A stretch of 64,000 bases of DNA from JAFDBW01 sp963825575 (GTDB taxonomy: Bacteria > Desulfobacterota > Desulfuromonadia > Desulfuromonadales > BM103). Below, piece by piece: positions 50,341-59,815 of this stretch (position 1 is the stretch's first letter; each line of letters begins with the position of its first letter). The translations under genes and the position numbers were made by a program. The notes beneath the pieces were generated by a model. That model searched no databases, was not told where the DNA came from, and worked only from the letters and a program-made list of their open reading frames with translations. The stretch covers positions 49,061 to 113,060 of the forward strand of contig CAWGUB010000030.1 in assembly GCA_963825575.1 (NCBI GenBank), read 5' to 3'.

Positions 50341-52248
50341 TTAGGCCGGTAAAGTGTCAAGGTTTTCAGTGATACGGAGACCCTCCTTCTTGAAAGCCTC
50401 CATATACCGGGTGATGCGTTGTTTGGCTACATCAAGGTCGTGGTTGTTCAGATTGATATTCAACAGGTCGATGTACCAGGGGGCCTTGGTATCATCCAGG
50501 ACATAGGCCTCGACGATGGCACGGGCAATCGGCAGGGTGGTGTGCTTGGAGTTGTCGTGAACATCACGATTGCTCGCTGCCTGTAGTTTGGCGTATTCCT
50601 CCTCGAGCAGACGGTTGAAAATTCCCACGCTGAAAACATCTCCGGCCTGCAGCCCGGTTTCAGGGTCGTCCTCGGTGAGGGCTGCACCCTTGTGGATCCA
50701 CTCCCAGAGGATGCTCAGGCGAATCTCGCCGGTCGCCATATCCTCCATCAGGTAAAGGATATCGTCGTTGCCGAAAAAGTCGGCCGGCTTGAGGGCTGCG
50801 GCCTGCAGCCCCTGGCCGAAGGCGTTGCCGTACTGCAGCGCAACGCTGAGCAGGTTGCGTGCCCCGCGCACGGTCCGGGGTGCCGGTTCGAGCAAGGTCA
50901 GACCTGCTGCGTCCTCATCAGTATAAGTCAGGGGCGGGAACTTGCGACCGCTCTGGTTGTCTTCACCGACTTCTTCCCAGACCGGTCGGATGATGTGGGC
51001 CATCTTCCAGTGCGCGATCCACTTACCGCAGGCACCTTCCTGTTGCTCGCGCACGGCACCGGCCTTGGCCTTCTTCATGCTGCTGGCAACCCCTTGTTTC
51101 GAACCAACCGGGATGTTCGGCTCCATGCCGCCCTGCCAGAGGGCGAAGTTGCCGTTGACGTCCGGGGTGTTGACGGCCCGGCGCACGCGGTCCTCGTAGT
51201 TACGCATGTAGCCGTAGGTCATAACAATCGATTCGATGTTGGGATTGATGAAGTCCGGGTCCCAGCAGTTGGCATCGGAGACGCTGTTGATATAATCCCA
51301 GCGCCCGGTGTTGAAACCGACGAAATGCAAACCGAGCGCGGCCCTGATTTCCATCAGCTGGAAAGTCTGTTCCAGCTGTTCCACCAGCACGTATACCTTG
51401 ATCGTGCCCTCGCCTATCCCCAGGTAGCTTTCAAGTGCAGTAAGCAGCCGGTTCCAGAACCCGGCTTCCTCGGCGGTCTGGATTTTCGGCAGGTAGAGGA
51501 CAATTGAAGAACCGGCAGCCTGCAAGGTTTTGTAGTTATTGACGACATACAGGGTCATGTCGGTTATTGACGCGGAGAATGATTCACCATTCAGACGAAT
51601 ATGGCGGTCATCGAGATGCAGTCCGCGAGCGCGGAAGATCTTGGTGGTGAAATCAAGCTGCTTGCGCCAGTCGGAGATAATCTCGCGACCGAAAAAGTCA
51701 CGCGCCCAGGTATTCATCTCTTCGCAGACCGCCTCAGCGACTTCGAGGAATTGCTGGTCGCGGGCAATTGCCAACTTGAGGCTGCGCTGGTTGTCGAGAG
51801 ACATGGTGGTGATCTGACCAAGCGCATCTTCACCATCGAACATCCAGCCGTCGGCTCCTGAGAGCAGGGCGTAGGCGACGTTGCGAAGGTTGGCTTTGAC
51901 CGGGGAATTCGGCTTGGCCGCGGGTCCTGTGCCCTGCAGCCACTGGCGCTGGAGATCGTGCGGGATCAGCGCGCCGACGAAATTGCCGTCGCGGGCGTCC
52001 TGGACGCTAATCCCGGTTCCTTTGATTTCACTGTCTGCCGGCAGAAAGCCGATCGGTCGGTGATCACGCATCCGGGCCAGGCGGCGCTTGGTGCGCTCGT
52101 CCATCAGGCGCTTCTGTTCAACGTTGAACTGTGCCATGTGAGAAAGCGCGGCAAGGACTTCAGGGGTGTAAATATCGGCATATTCCTCGGCGAGATGATC
52201 CCTGATCGTCAGTTTGGTGTTCAGGTCATGTGTTGCAGTTCTACTCAT
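50341..52248 (-). CDS. aceB: Malate synthase
   Basis: 635 residues. The family core includes GADGWMFDGEDALGQ (about 132-146), LYLPKIQTAEEAGFW and NTGRWDYINSVSD. It is longer than the 533-residue E. coli enzyme, with an extended middle region (about 370-440). It condenses glyoxylate with acetyl-CoA to malate. It lies 27 bases upstream of the isocitrate lyase on the same strand; together they form the glyoxylate bypass. No regulator gene adjoins. Confidence 0.93.
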   Translation of the reverse strand: MSRTATHDLNTKLTIRDHLAEEYADIYTPEVLAALSHMAQFNVEQKRLMDERTKRRLARMRDHRPIGFLPADSEIKGTGISVQDARDGNFVGALIPHDLQRQWLQGTGPAAKPNSPVKANLRNVAYALLSGADGWMFDGEDALGQITTMSLDNQRSLKLAIARDQQFLEVAEAVCEEMNTWARDFFGREIISDWRKQLDFTTKIFRARGLHLDDRHIRLNGESFSASITDMTLYVVNNYKTLQAAGSSIVLYLPKIQTAEEAGFWNRLLTALESYLGIGEGTIKVYVLVEQLEQTFQLMEIRAALGLHFVGFNTGRWDYINSVSDANCWDPDFINPNIESIVMTYGYMRNYEDRVRRAVNTPDVNGNFALWQGGMEPNIPVGSKQGVASSMKKAKAGAVREQQEGACGKWIAHWKMAHIIRPVWEEVGEDNQSGRKFPPLTYTDEDAAGLTLLEPAPRTVRGARNLLSVALQYGNAFGQGLQAAALKPADFFGNDDILYLMEDMATGEIRLSILWEWIHKGAALTEDDPETGLQAGDVFSVGIFNRLLEEEYAKLQAASNRDVHDNSKHTTLPIARAIVEAYVLDDTKAPWYIDLLNINLNNHDLDVAKQRITRYMEAFKKEGLRITENLDTLPA

Positions 52249-52695
52249 CTGGTGTCTCCCCCTATATGTACAGTGATTGGTTGCTATATATGACTATTTT
52301 TGTCAGTTAATAATTTTTTACCTTGAAGGTCAATCATTTTTTTTCTGCAAGTGATTTTTTTTGGACAACGACCGGCCCGGAGAAGCGTTTTTACAAACAT
52401 CTCTCTTGATTCTATTGTGCTACAGAATACCGTAGTTTGCTGCAGAGGAAAGGGTTGATTCAGGATTTTCTCCCTGAATTTGTACAGGTGCCAGAACGGA
52501 AAGGTTTTCCGCGTGACAAAGGTTATGGGGTGTTGTAGAAGGTCACAGACAAAAGATGCAACCAGAAGCCAGAGACGAGAAGTTGACGGACTACGCAACC
52601 GGTTCATTTTTCGAATTCCCTGGCAATTCGTCTTTTACCAGCGAGGTCGAGACCGCCATCACCGGGTACGTCTGTTCCTTCAAGTAAAGCAATCC
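52249..52695. other. Intergenic region between aceB and the ABC-F gene
   Basis: AT-rich near aceB (probable promoter region for aceB-aceA, with CTATATATGACTATTTTTG and following T runs). The part at 52560-52585 has CCAGAAGCCAGAGACGAG, a purine-rich word like the junction repeats. No gene is supported. Confidence 0.4.
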
Positions 52696-52749
52696 ATGAA
52701 AAAAGGTTCTCCCGGGGAAAAGCCAACTGGCTGCTCCCCGGTTCTTTGA
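52696..52749 (+). promoter_or_regulatory. Possible leader peptide with attenuator hairpin before the ABC-F gene
   Basis: A 17-codon frame (MKKGSPGEKPTGCSPVL) ends seven bases before the ABC-F start. Its DNA forms a strong stem, CGGGGA...TCCCCG, with an inner AGCC-AACT-GGCT helix, followed by TTCTTTG. Such leader/hairpin layouts control some antibiotic-inducible ABC-F genes. There is no clear ribosome site before the ATG, so this is tentative. Confidence 0.35.
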
Positions 52750-52756
52750 GGTCATA

Positions 52757-54385
52757 ATGGTACATCTGATCAACATCACGCGACAGCACGGCACCCGCAT
52801 CCTCTTCCAGAACGCCAGCGTCCAGATCACTCCTGGAAGCCGCAGCGGCCTGGTCGGCCCGAACGGTGCCGGCAAGTCGACAATTTTTCGTCTGATCACT
52901 GGCGAGGAGCAACTCGATGGCGGCGAGATCAGCTGCAGCAAAAAAACCGTCATCGGTTATTTTTCCCAAACCGTTGGTGATATGGCCGGCCGTTCGGCCC
53001 TGGTCGAGGTTATGGCGGCATCTGCCCGCACCATGCAGCTCGGTGCAGAGATCAAAGCCATGGAAGCCGCCATGTGTGAACCGATGGCCGATGACGCCTT
53101 GACGACACTGCTGGAAAAGTATGGCGATACTCAGGAGGAGTTTGAGCATCGTGGCGGCTATGATCTGGAGAATCGCGCCCAGGCGGTCTTGACCGGGCTC
53201 GGGGTCGGTCCGGAAGATTACCATCGGCCGGTCGAGAGCTTCAGCGGCGGCTGGAAAATGCGGATTGCCCTGGCCAGGATACTGACACTCAACCCGGATG
53301 TGCTGCTGCTGGATGAGCCGACCAACCACCTTGATGTCGAGTCGATTGTCTGGCTCGAGAATTGGCTGGCAACCGAATTCAAAGGCGCGGTACTGATGAC
53401 AAGCCATGACCGTGAATTCATGAATCGACTGGTGACGCGGATCATCGAGGTCGGCGCTGGCACCATCACGACCTATGGTGGCAATTACGATTTTTATCTG
53501 CGCGAGCGGGAGCTCCGTCGTGAGCAGTTGCTCGCCAGCCACCGGCGCCAACAGGAGATGCTCGCCAAGGAAGAGGACTTCATCAGCCGGTTCGCGGCTC
53601 GTGCTTCCCATGCCGCGCAGGTTCAGTCGCGGGTCAAAAAGCTGGAGAAGATCGAGCGTATTGAAATCCCGGCGGAACAGAAAGTGGTTAAATTCCAATT
53701 TGCCGAGCCGCCACGCGCTGGCGATGACGTTGCCAGGCTGGATGGCTTGGGCAAAATCTGGCCGCTGCCTGAGGGGAGGGAGAAGTCCGTCTTCGGCGAG
53801 GTCTCCGGTCTGATCCGGCGCGGCGAGAAGATTGCCGTAGTCGGGATCAACGGCGCCGGCAAGTCAACCTTTCTGAAATGCCTGGCGGGGCAGACCGAAC
53901 CGACGGCCGGAAGTGTGACGATTGGCGCCAACGTCCATCTCGGTTACTTCAGTCAGCATTCGATGGATCTGCTCGATTCGAGAAAGACCGTTTTTGCAAC
54001 GATCCAGGAGACAATGCCGATGGCTTCGATCGGCGTCATCCGCAACCTTTGCGCTGCGTTTTTGTTCCAGGGCGATGATGTTGAAAAACGCATAGCCAAT
54101 CTGTCCGGCGGTGAGAAGAGCCGGGTGGTGCTGGCGATGCTGCTGGCTCGCCCGCTCAACTTCCTGGTCCTTGACGAACCGACCAACCATCTGGACATTC
54201 AGTCCCGCGAGGTGTTGCTGGAAGCTTTGCAGGATTTCGCCGGCACCGTGATCCTGGTCAGCCACGACCGCCATTTCCTGCGTTCACTGGTATCGCGGGT
54301 TTTTGCAATCAATCATGGAGAGATGCTCTCCTACGAAGGCGATTACGATTACTACCTGCAGAAAAGCGGGCTCGAGAATTACTGA
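52757..54385 (+). CDS. ABC-F family ATPase (YheS/YbiT/Uup group)
   Basis: 542 residues, two ATPase domains without membrane segments. Domain 1: GPNGAGKST (about 36-44), FSGGWKMRIALARIL, LLLDEPTNHLD. Domain 2: GINGAGKST, LSGGEKSRVVLA, LVLDEPTNHLD. The linker LRRQQ/RHRRQQEMLAKEEDF carries the usual charged arm. The first signature FSGGW is a variant seen in the YheS-like group. It acts on ribosomes or in resistance; specificity is unknown. GAGG lies six bases before the ATG. Confidence 0.9.
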   Translation: MVHLINITRQHGTRILFQNASVQITPGSRSGLVGPNGAGKSTIFRLITGEEQLDGGEISCSKKTVIGYFSQTVGDMAGRSALVEVMAASARTMQLGAEIKAMEAAMCEPMADDALTTLLEKYGDTQEEFEHRGGYDLENRAQAVLTGLGVGPEDYHRPVESFSGGWKMRIALARILTLNPDVLLLDEPTNHLDVESIVWLENWLATEFKGAVLMTSHDREFMNRLVTRIIEVGAGTITTYGGNYDFYLRERELRREQLLASHRRQQEMLAKEEDFISRFAARASHAAQVQSRVKKLEKIERIEIPAEQKVVKFQFAEPPRAGDDVARLDGLGKIWPLPEGREKSVFGEVSGLIRRGEKIAVVGINGAGKSTFLKCLAGQTEPTAGSVTIGANVHLGYFSQHSMDLLDSRKTVFATIQETMPMASIGVIRNLCAAFLFQGDDVEKRIANLSGGEKSRVVLAMLLARPLNFLVLDEPTNHLDIQSREVLLEALQDFAGTVILVSHDRHFLRSLVSRVFAINHGEMLSYEGDYDYYLQKSGLENY

Positions 54386-54493
54386 GGCGAGAGCCCGGGA
54401 GGGCTACCGGCGGGTTGATAGGAAAGAAAAGGCCGCAGGTGACCGCCTGGCACGGACAATCAGGTCCCTGCCAGGCCGCTTGCAGTATTGCTT

Positions 54494-55672
54494 TCAGGAT
54501 TGGGCGAGGGCCTTCTGCATGGCCGGCAGGGCAACTCCCGTGTTGATCGTGGCACCCATATCACCCAGAATAGACTCAAGCGCGCCAACACAAAGCAGGA
54601 TATTTTCAGCACGGCTGGCGTGACCCATGAGACCGATCCGCCAGACTTTGCCCGCCAGGGCACCGAGGCCGGCGCCGATCTCGAGATTGTATTCGTTGAG
54701 CAGTCGGCTGCGGACCGTCGCATCGTCAACTCCGGCGGGGATGGTGACGGCGTTCAATTGCGGCAGACGGTCGGCCTCTTTGACGATGAACGACAGCCCC
54801 ATTGCTTCAAGCCCCGCCCTGAGCGCCAGATGGTTCTTCCGGTGCCGCTCCCAGGACTTTTCCAAGCCTTCCTCTTGGAGCATCAGCAACGCTTCGTGGA
54901 GGGCGTAAAGTGCATTGATCGGGGCGGTGTGATGATAAGCCCGCTTGGCTCCCTCGCCCCAGTAGCCCATAACCAGGTTGAGGTCCATAAACCAGCTCTG
55001 TACTTTGGTCTGCCGATTGCGGACCTTCTCCAGGGCACGTTCGTTGAAACTGACCGGGGCAATGCCGGGCGTGCAGGAAAGGCATTTCTGTGACCCGGAG
55101 TAGATGGCATCGATCCCCCATTCATCAACCCTGACCGGGGTTCCGCCGAGGGAGGTGACGGTGTCGACGATCGTCAGGCAGTCGTGCTCGTGGGCAAGTT
55201 TGACCAGCACCGCCACATCAGACTGGGCTCCCGTGGAGGTCTCGGCATGGACCATCGCGACGAGCCTGGCGTCGTTGTGGGCCTTGAGGGCGGCTTCTAG
55301 CTTGTTGATGTCGATGGCTTCTCCCCAGTTGTCTTCAACCATCACGGCAATACCACCGCAGCGCTCGACGTTTTCCTTCATGCGCCCGCCGAAGACGCCG
55401 TTCTGGCAGACGATCACCTTGTCCCCAGGCTCCACCAGGTTGACGAAACAGGTTTCCATCCCGGCCGAACCGGGGGCGGAGACCGGCATGGTCATGGCGT
55501 TGTTGGTCTGGAAAGCGTATTGGAGGAGCTCCTTGATTTCATCCATCATCCTGATAAAAGCCGGATCCAGGTGGCCGATGGTCGGGCGCGACAGGGCTTC
55601 GAGAACTCTCGGGTGAACATCGGATGGCCCGGGGCCCATCAAGGTACGAACGGGGGGATTGAATGTTTGCAT
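54494..55672 (-). CDS. Alanine/serine-glyoxylate aminotransferase family protein
   Basis: 392 residues, PLP fold type I. LMGPGPSDVHPRVLEALSRP (about 10-29), VDTVTSLGGTPV and the PLP-lysine context SGSQKCLSCTPG are those of AGXT-type enzymes. They move amino groups from alanine or serine to glyoxylate. The start at 55672 gives six bases after AGAAGGA. Being close to malate synthase and isocitrate lyase, it may use the glyoxylate made there, but it has its own transcription direction after the ABC-F gene. Confidence 0.9.
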   Translation of the reverse strand: MQTFNPPVRTLMGPGPSDVHPRVLEALSRPTIGHLDPAFIRMMDEIKELLQYAFQTNNAMTMPVSAPGSAGMETCFVNLVEPGDKVIVCQNGVFGGRMKENVERCGGIAVMVEDNWGEAIDINKLEAALKAHNDARLVAMVHAETSTGAQSDVAVLVKLAHEHDCLTIVDTVTSLGGTPVRVDEWGIDAIYSGSQKCLSCTPGIAPVSFNERALEKVRNRQTKVQSWFMDLNLVMGYWGEGAKRAYHHTAPINALYALHEALLMLQEEGLEKSWERHRKNHLALRAGLEAMGLSFIVKEADRLPQLNAVTIPAGVDDATVRSRLLNEYNLEIGAGLGALAGKVWRIGLMGHASRAENILLCVGALESILGDMGATINTGVALPAMQKALAQS

Positions 55673-55922
55673 GGGCATTCCTTCTGGGTGAAAGTTCTTG
55701 GTCTGAATCATGATGGCCGCGGGCGGTCCCGCATCCTTAATATTAAGAGTAAGAATACCGTTTTATACCGAAGGGTCAAGAGGCACTTTGCGGCGACCGG
55801 CGAAGATTGATGCTCATCTTTGCGTTGACTTGCCTTTGTGCCATTCAGAGGTCATAATGCATCGGTAACCAGAGAACGTTTGCAGAGATTTGCAGACGGC
55901 GCACCGTTCCCCAGAGAATAAA

Positions 55923-56114
55923 ATGGAAAAATCCCCCTGGATATGTCATGTCTGCGATTACAAATCGGCGGATACCGAGAGCCAGGCCTGCGACCTCTGC
56001 TTTCGAGTAACCTGTGAATTGCACCTGCGGCCTGCCTCTGTCTACAACAAGGACAATGGCCTCTATGAAACGGCCCGGGTCTGCATAGTGTGTGGCAGTT
56101 CGAAGTTGCAGTGA
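55923..56114 (+). CDS. Small zinc-ribbon protein, 63 residues
   Basis: Three Cys pairs: CHVC (about 8-11), CDLC (about 23-26) and CIVC (about 55-58), plus CELHL, a layout suited to two zinc sites (FYVE-like). No membrane or signal segment. Start at the ATG at 55923; the frame is open earlier but without a site. It precedes the methionine synthase pair by 113 bases, with no obvious link. Function unknown. Confidence 0.65.
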   Translation: MEKSPWICHVCDYKSADTESQACDLCFRVTCELHLRPASVYNKDNGLYETARVCIVCGSSKLQ

Positions 56115-56227
56115 GCCGTTGAAATTGATCAACCTGCCGGGGCGGGCCATCGGGTTCGCCCTGTTGCTTAGAATGTGGTCGAAAGTAGTCAAAGCGAACG
56201 AACAATTTATAAGGATATAATCGCGCT

Positions 56228-57151
56228 ATGAGTTTTGGTGATGAAACAGTCCTCCTGTTCGATGGTGCCTGCGGCACCAACCTGCAGGAGATGGTGATAC
56301 CTGATGAAGCATGGCAGGGGTGTGAAGGGTGCAACGAACTTCTCAACCTGACGGCCCCGGATACGATCGTTGCCCTGCACGAATCGTTTCTCGACGCCGG
56401 GGCGATGGTGGTTGAAACCAACACCTTCGGTGCCAGCTCGATAGTCCTCGCCGAATACGATCTTGGCGACAAGGTTGTCGAAATCAACCGTGCCGCCGTT
56501 GCCAACGCCCGCGCCGCGATCGGCAATCGAACCGGTCGTTACGTTGCCGGCTCAGTCGGACCGACTACCAAGCTGCCGTCACTGGGGCATATCTCGGTGG
56601 AGGAGCTGTCCCGGTCTCTGGCGGAGCAGATGCGTGCCCTGGTCGAAGCCGGGGTTGATGCCCTTGTGATCGAAACCTGCCAGGACCTGCTGCAGGTGAA
56701 GACAGCTCTGGTGGCCTGCTTCGAAGTCCTCGAAGCAACCGGCAAAGATCTTCCGGTGCTGGTCTCGGTGACCATGGAGCGCCAGGGGACCATGCTGGTC
56801 GGCAGCGACATCGCTGCGATCTGCGCCACACTGGAGCCCTTCCCGATCTTCTCCCTCGGTCTCAACTGTGCGACCGGGCCTGCCGATATGGTCTCACATA
56901 TCCGCTACCTCGGCCAGAATTGGCCGGGCCGGATTTCCTGTATGCCGAACCAGGGCCTGCCCAGCGTCGTCGACGGTAAAACCTTTTACCCGATGACCCC
57001 GGAGGAATTCGTGCACAATATGAGCAAGTTCGTCGAGAGCGACGGCGTCACTATTGTCGGTGGCTGCTGCGGCACCACTCCGGAGCACATCCGCCAGTTG
57101 GGCGAGGCCTGCATGGCTCTCTCCCCGGCCGAACGGGAGGTGACGGTATGA
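56228..57151 (+). CDS. metH: Methionine synthase, homocysteine-binding subunit
   Basis: 307 residues equal to the first domain of MetH. It has LFDGACGTNLQ (about 10-20), the zinc cysteines in GLNCATGP (about 215) and GGCCGTTPEH (about 281), which activate homocysteine. The remaining domains are in the next gene, overlapping by ATGA. In E. coli these are one chain. The gene begins after a short AT-rich leader. Confidence 0.92.
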   Translation: MSFGDETVLLFDGACGTNLQEMVIPDEAWQGCEGCNELLNLTAPDTIVALHESFLDAGAMVVETNTFGASSIVLAEYDLGDKVVEINRAAVANARAAIGNRTGRYVAGSVGPTTKLPSLGHISVEELSRSLAEQMRALVEAGVDALVIETCQDLLQVKTALVACFEVLEATGKDLPVLVSVTMERQGTMLVGSDIAAICATLEPFPIFSLGLNCATGPADMVSHIRYLGQNWPGRISCMPNQGLPSVVDGKTFYPMTPEEFVHNMSKFVESDGVTIVGGCCGTTPEHIRQLGEACMALSPAEREVTV

Positions 57152-59598
57152 AACCCTCGGTTGCCAGCCTCTACCAGGCGGTGGAAATCGCCCAGGATAT
57201 CCCCCCGCTGCTGATCGGTGAACGTTCCAATACCAATGGCTCGAAAAAGTTCCGCGACTGCCTGCTGGCCGAAGATTTTGACGGCTGCCTTCGCATAGGC
57301 CTGGATCAGGAGGCGCAGGGCGCCCAGATTCTCGACCTCTGCTCCGCCTACGCCGGCCGCGACGAGACCGCCGACCTGACCCGCCTGGTCAAGCTTTACG
57401 CGGAGTCGGTCAAAATCCCGATCATGATCGACTCGACCACGCCGGACTGCATTGAAGCGTGCCTGAAGCTCTATCCCGGCCGTTGCATCATCAACTCGAT
57501 CAATCTGGAAGATGGCGGTATGACCCTCGACAAGGTCTGCCGACTGGCGAAAAAATACGGCGCAGCGGTGGTCGCCCTGACCATCAACGTCAAGGGCATG
57601 GCCATGACCGCCGATGAAAAAGTGGAGACAGCCCGACAGATCTATGAACAGGCAGTCGGCAAACACGGCCTGCGGCCCCAGGACATCCTCTTTGATCCGC
57701 TCACCTTCACCATCGGCGCCGGCGATACAAGCCTGCTCGATGCGGCGATCCAGACCCTGGAGGGCATCCGGCGCATCAAGCAGGAGCTGCCGGGAGTGTT
57801 CACGGTGCTTGGCCTGAGCAACATCTCATTTGGCCTGCCGCAGGCGTCGCGCAAGATCCTCAATTCGGTGTTTCTGCACGAAGCGGTTGAGCAGGGGCTT
57901 GATGCGGCGATTATCGACCCCGGCAAAATCCTGCCGCTGGCGCAGATCAGCGAGGAAGATCGGGCCTTCTGCTTCGATTTGATCTACAACCGTGGCCAGG
58001 GCGAGGAAAAGTCGCCTTTGATGCGTTTCATCGACCATTTCGCCGAGCGGGTCGAAACCGCAGAGGCCGAAGAATCCCAAGAAAAGCGTCCCGAAGAGGA
58101 ATTGCATCAGAAGATTGTCCGCGGTGACAAAGACGGCATAGAAGATGTGCTGGCGGTGCTGCTCGACCGCTACCCGCCGCTCGAGATCGTCAACCAGATC
58201 CTGGTGCCGGCGATGCGCCATGTCGGTGAGCTGTTCGGCAAAGGTGAGCTGCTGCTGCCGTTTGTGCTGCAGTCGGCCGAGGCGATGAAGAAGAGTGTCG
58301 CCTGGCTGGAACCGCACATGCAGAAGGTCGACCATGAGGAGGGGATCAAGATCCTGTTGGCCACTGTGCAGGGCGATGTCCACGACATCGGCAAGAACCT
58401 GGTTGATATCCTGCTTTCCAACAACGGCTACAAGGTGTTCAACATCGGCATCAAGGTGCCGGCCGAGACGATTATCGCCAAGGCCCGCGAACTGGATGTG
58501 GATATGATCGGCCTGAGCGGCCTGCTGGTGAAGTCGGCGATTGTCATGCAGGAGAGTCTGCCGCAATACCGTGAAGCGGGGCTCAAAGTACCGATCCTGC
58601 TCGGTGGCGCCGCTCTCACCAGTGATTTCGTCGCCACCTCCTGCGTGCCGAATTATGATGCGCCGGTGGTCTATTGTGCCGATGCTTTCGCCGGACTCAA
58701 GGCCTTGAAAGATTTCGAGGCCGGGACCCTGAAGGCCACTGTCGCAGCACCGAAGAACGGGCAGCCACGCATGAAGCCGGGAGTGAAAGACGTTAATATC
58801 GATCGCAGCCATCCTGCCCCCGAACCGCCTTTCTACGGCCTTCGTCATGTCATCGACATCGATCCGGCAGAGCTCTTCCCCTACGTCAACGAGCAAGCAC
58901 TGTTTCGCGGCCGCTGGGGATATCGTCGCACATCCAGCACCAGCGCCGAAGAGTATACAGAGCTAATGCGCAAAACGGTCGTACCGCTCTATGAAGGGCT
59001 CAAACAGCGTGCGCTTGCGGAGAATCTGCTGCAGCCGAAGGCGGCTTACGGGTATTTCCGCTGCTATAGCGAAGGGGATACGGTTTTCGTCGAAAATGGC
59101 GATGAAACCATGGCTTTCGAGTTCCCGCGGCAGCAGTCGCCGCCGCATCTTTGCATTGCCGATTATTACCGCAGCCGCGATGAGGGCGGCGACGTCGCAG
59201 CCTTCTTCGTGGTGACCATTGGCGAACAGATAGCGGTCGAGTCCAAGAAACTTTTCGAGGCAGACGCCTACCACGACTATCTGATGTTGCACGGCTTCAG
59301 TGTTGAAGTGACCGATGCGCTGGCCGAATACTGGCATGAGGTGATGCGTCGCGAGCTCGGCATCGCCGCGGAAAAGCCCGCCGATATGACCGGCTACGTG
59401 ACTCAGGGCTACCAGGGGTCACGTTACGGTTTCGGTTATCCGGCCTGCCCCGACCTTGATGCCCACGAAATGCTCTTTAAATTACTCCGACCGGAAGTGA
59501 TCGGGGTGACCCTGACTGAGACGATGGAGATGGTACCAGAGGTAAGCACCTCGGCGATTATTGCCCACCATCCGCAGGCAAAGTATTTTGCCGTTTAA
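57148..59598 (+). CDS. metH: Methionine synthase, folate-, B12- and activation-domain subunit
   Basis: 816 residues. The pterin-binding domain (GERSNTNGSKKFRD at about 23-36, then SIN and GLSNISFGLP) is followed by the cobalamin cap (around AMRHVGELFGKGELLLPF) and the B12-binding motif DVHDIGKNLVDILLSNNGY (about 410-428) with its ligand His. The AdoMet activation domain ends the chain (RGRWGYRR, GYPACPDLDAHE). It transfers methyl from methyl-THF to homocysteine bound by the partner subunit. Starts in the ATGA overlap. Confidence 0.94.
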   Translation: MKPSVASLYQAVEIAQDIPPLLIGERSNTNGSKKFRDCLLAEDFDGCLRIGLDQEAQGAQILDLCSAYAGRDETADLTRLVKLYAESVKIPIMIDSTTPDCIEACLKLYPGRCIINSINLEDGGMTLDKVCRLAKKYGAAVVALTINVKGMAMTADEKVETARQIYEQAVGKHGLRPQDILFDPLTFTIGAGDTSLLDAAIQTLEGIRRIKQELPGVFTVLGLSNISFGLPQASRKILNSVFLHEAVEQGLDAAIIDPGKILPLAQISEEDRAFCFDLIYNRGQGEEKSPLMRFIDHFAERVETAEAEESQEKRPEEELHQKIVRGDKDGIEDVLAVLLDRYPPLEIVNQILVPAMRHVGELFGKGELLLPFVLQSAEAMKKSVAWLEPHMQKVDHEEGIKILLATVQGDVHDIGKNLVDILLSNNGYKVFNIGIKVPAETIIAKARELDVDMIGLSGLLVKSAIVMQESLPQYREAGLKVPILLGGAALTSDFVATSCVPNYDAPVVYCADAFAGLKALKDFEAGTLKATVAAPKNGQPRMKPGVKDVNIDRSHPAPEPPFYGLRHVIDIDPAELFPYVNEQALFRGRWGYRRTSSTSAEEYTELMRKTVVPLYEGLKQRALAENLLQPKAAYGYFRCYSEGDTVFVENGDETMAFEFPRQQSPPHLCIADYYRSRDEGGDVAAFFVVTIGEQIAVESKKLFEADAYHDYLMLHGFSVEVTDALAEYWHEVMRRELGIAAEKPADMTGYVTQGYQGSRYGFGYPACPDLDAHEMLFKLLRPEVIGVTLTETMEMVPEVSTSAIIAHHPQAKYFAV

Positions 59599-59645
59599 TA
59601 TCGGGATGCTGGGCGAAGAAGTCAAAAGACAAATAGGAGGGTAGG

Positions 59646-59804
59646 ATGCGGTATATCTGCGCCAACTGTGGTTACATTTATGACCCCGCCCAGGGGGATC
59701 CGATGAACGACATCCCGCCGGGTACGGCCTTTGATGATCTGCCCGACAACTGGGTCTGTCCTCTCTGCTACGCAGACAAGGATACTTTTGACCCGCTGGA
59801 TTGA
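59646..59804 (+). CDS. Rubredoxin
   Basis: 52 residues, missed by length filters. MRYICANCGYIYDPAQGDP, then DIPPGTAFDDLPDNWVCPLC. The two CxxC pairs bind one iron. The second knuckle is CPLCY rather than the common CPxCG, a small departure. AGGAGGG stands before the ATG. It follows methionine synthase by 47 bases and faces MTHFR on the other strand. Probable electron carrier to an oxidoreductase. Confidence 0.92.
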   Translation: MRYICANCGYIYDPAQGDPMNDIPPGTAFDDLPDNWVCPLCYADKDTFDPLD

Positions 59805-59815
59805 TCATCCAGGAT

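Noticed and set aside
49207..50352. 381-codon plus-strand frame
   Set aside because: Antisense of isocitrate lyase, which shows the KKCGH motif on the other strand.
52604..53698. 364-codon frame on the minus strand
   Set aside because: Shadow of the ABC-F gene; no domain and poor codon pattern.
56115..56227. SAM- or cobalamin-riboswitch before metH
   Set aside because: The leader is short and I found none of the conserved boxes of either class.
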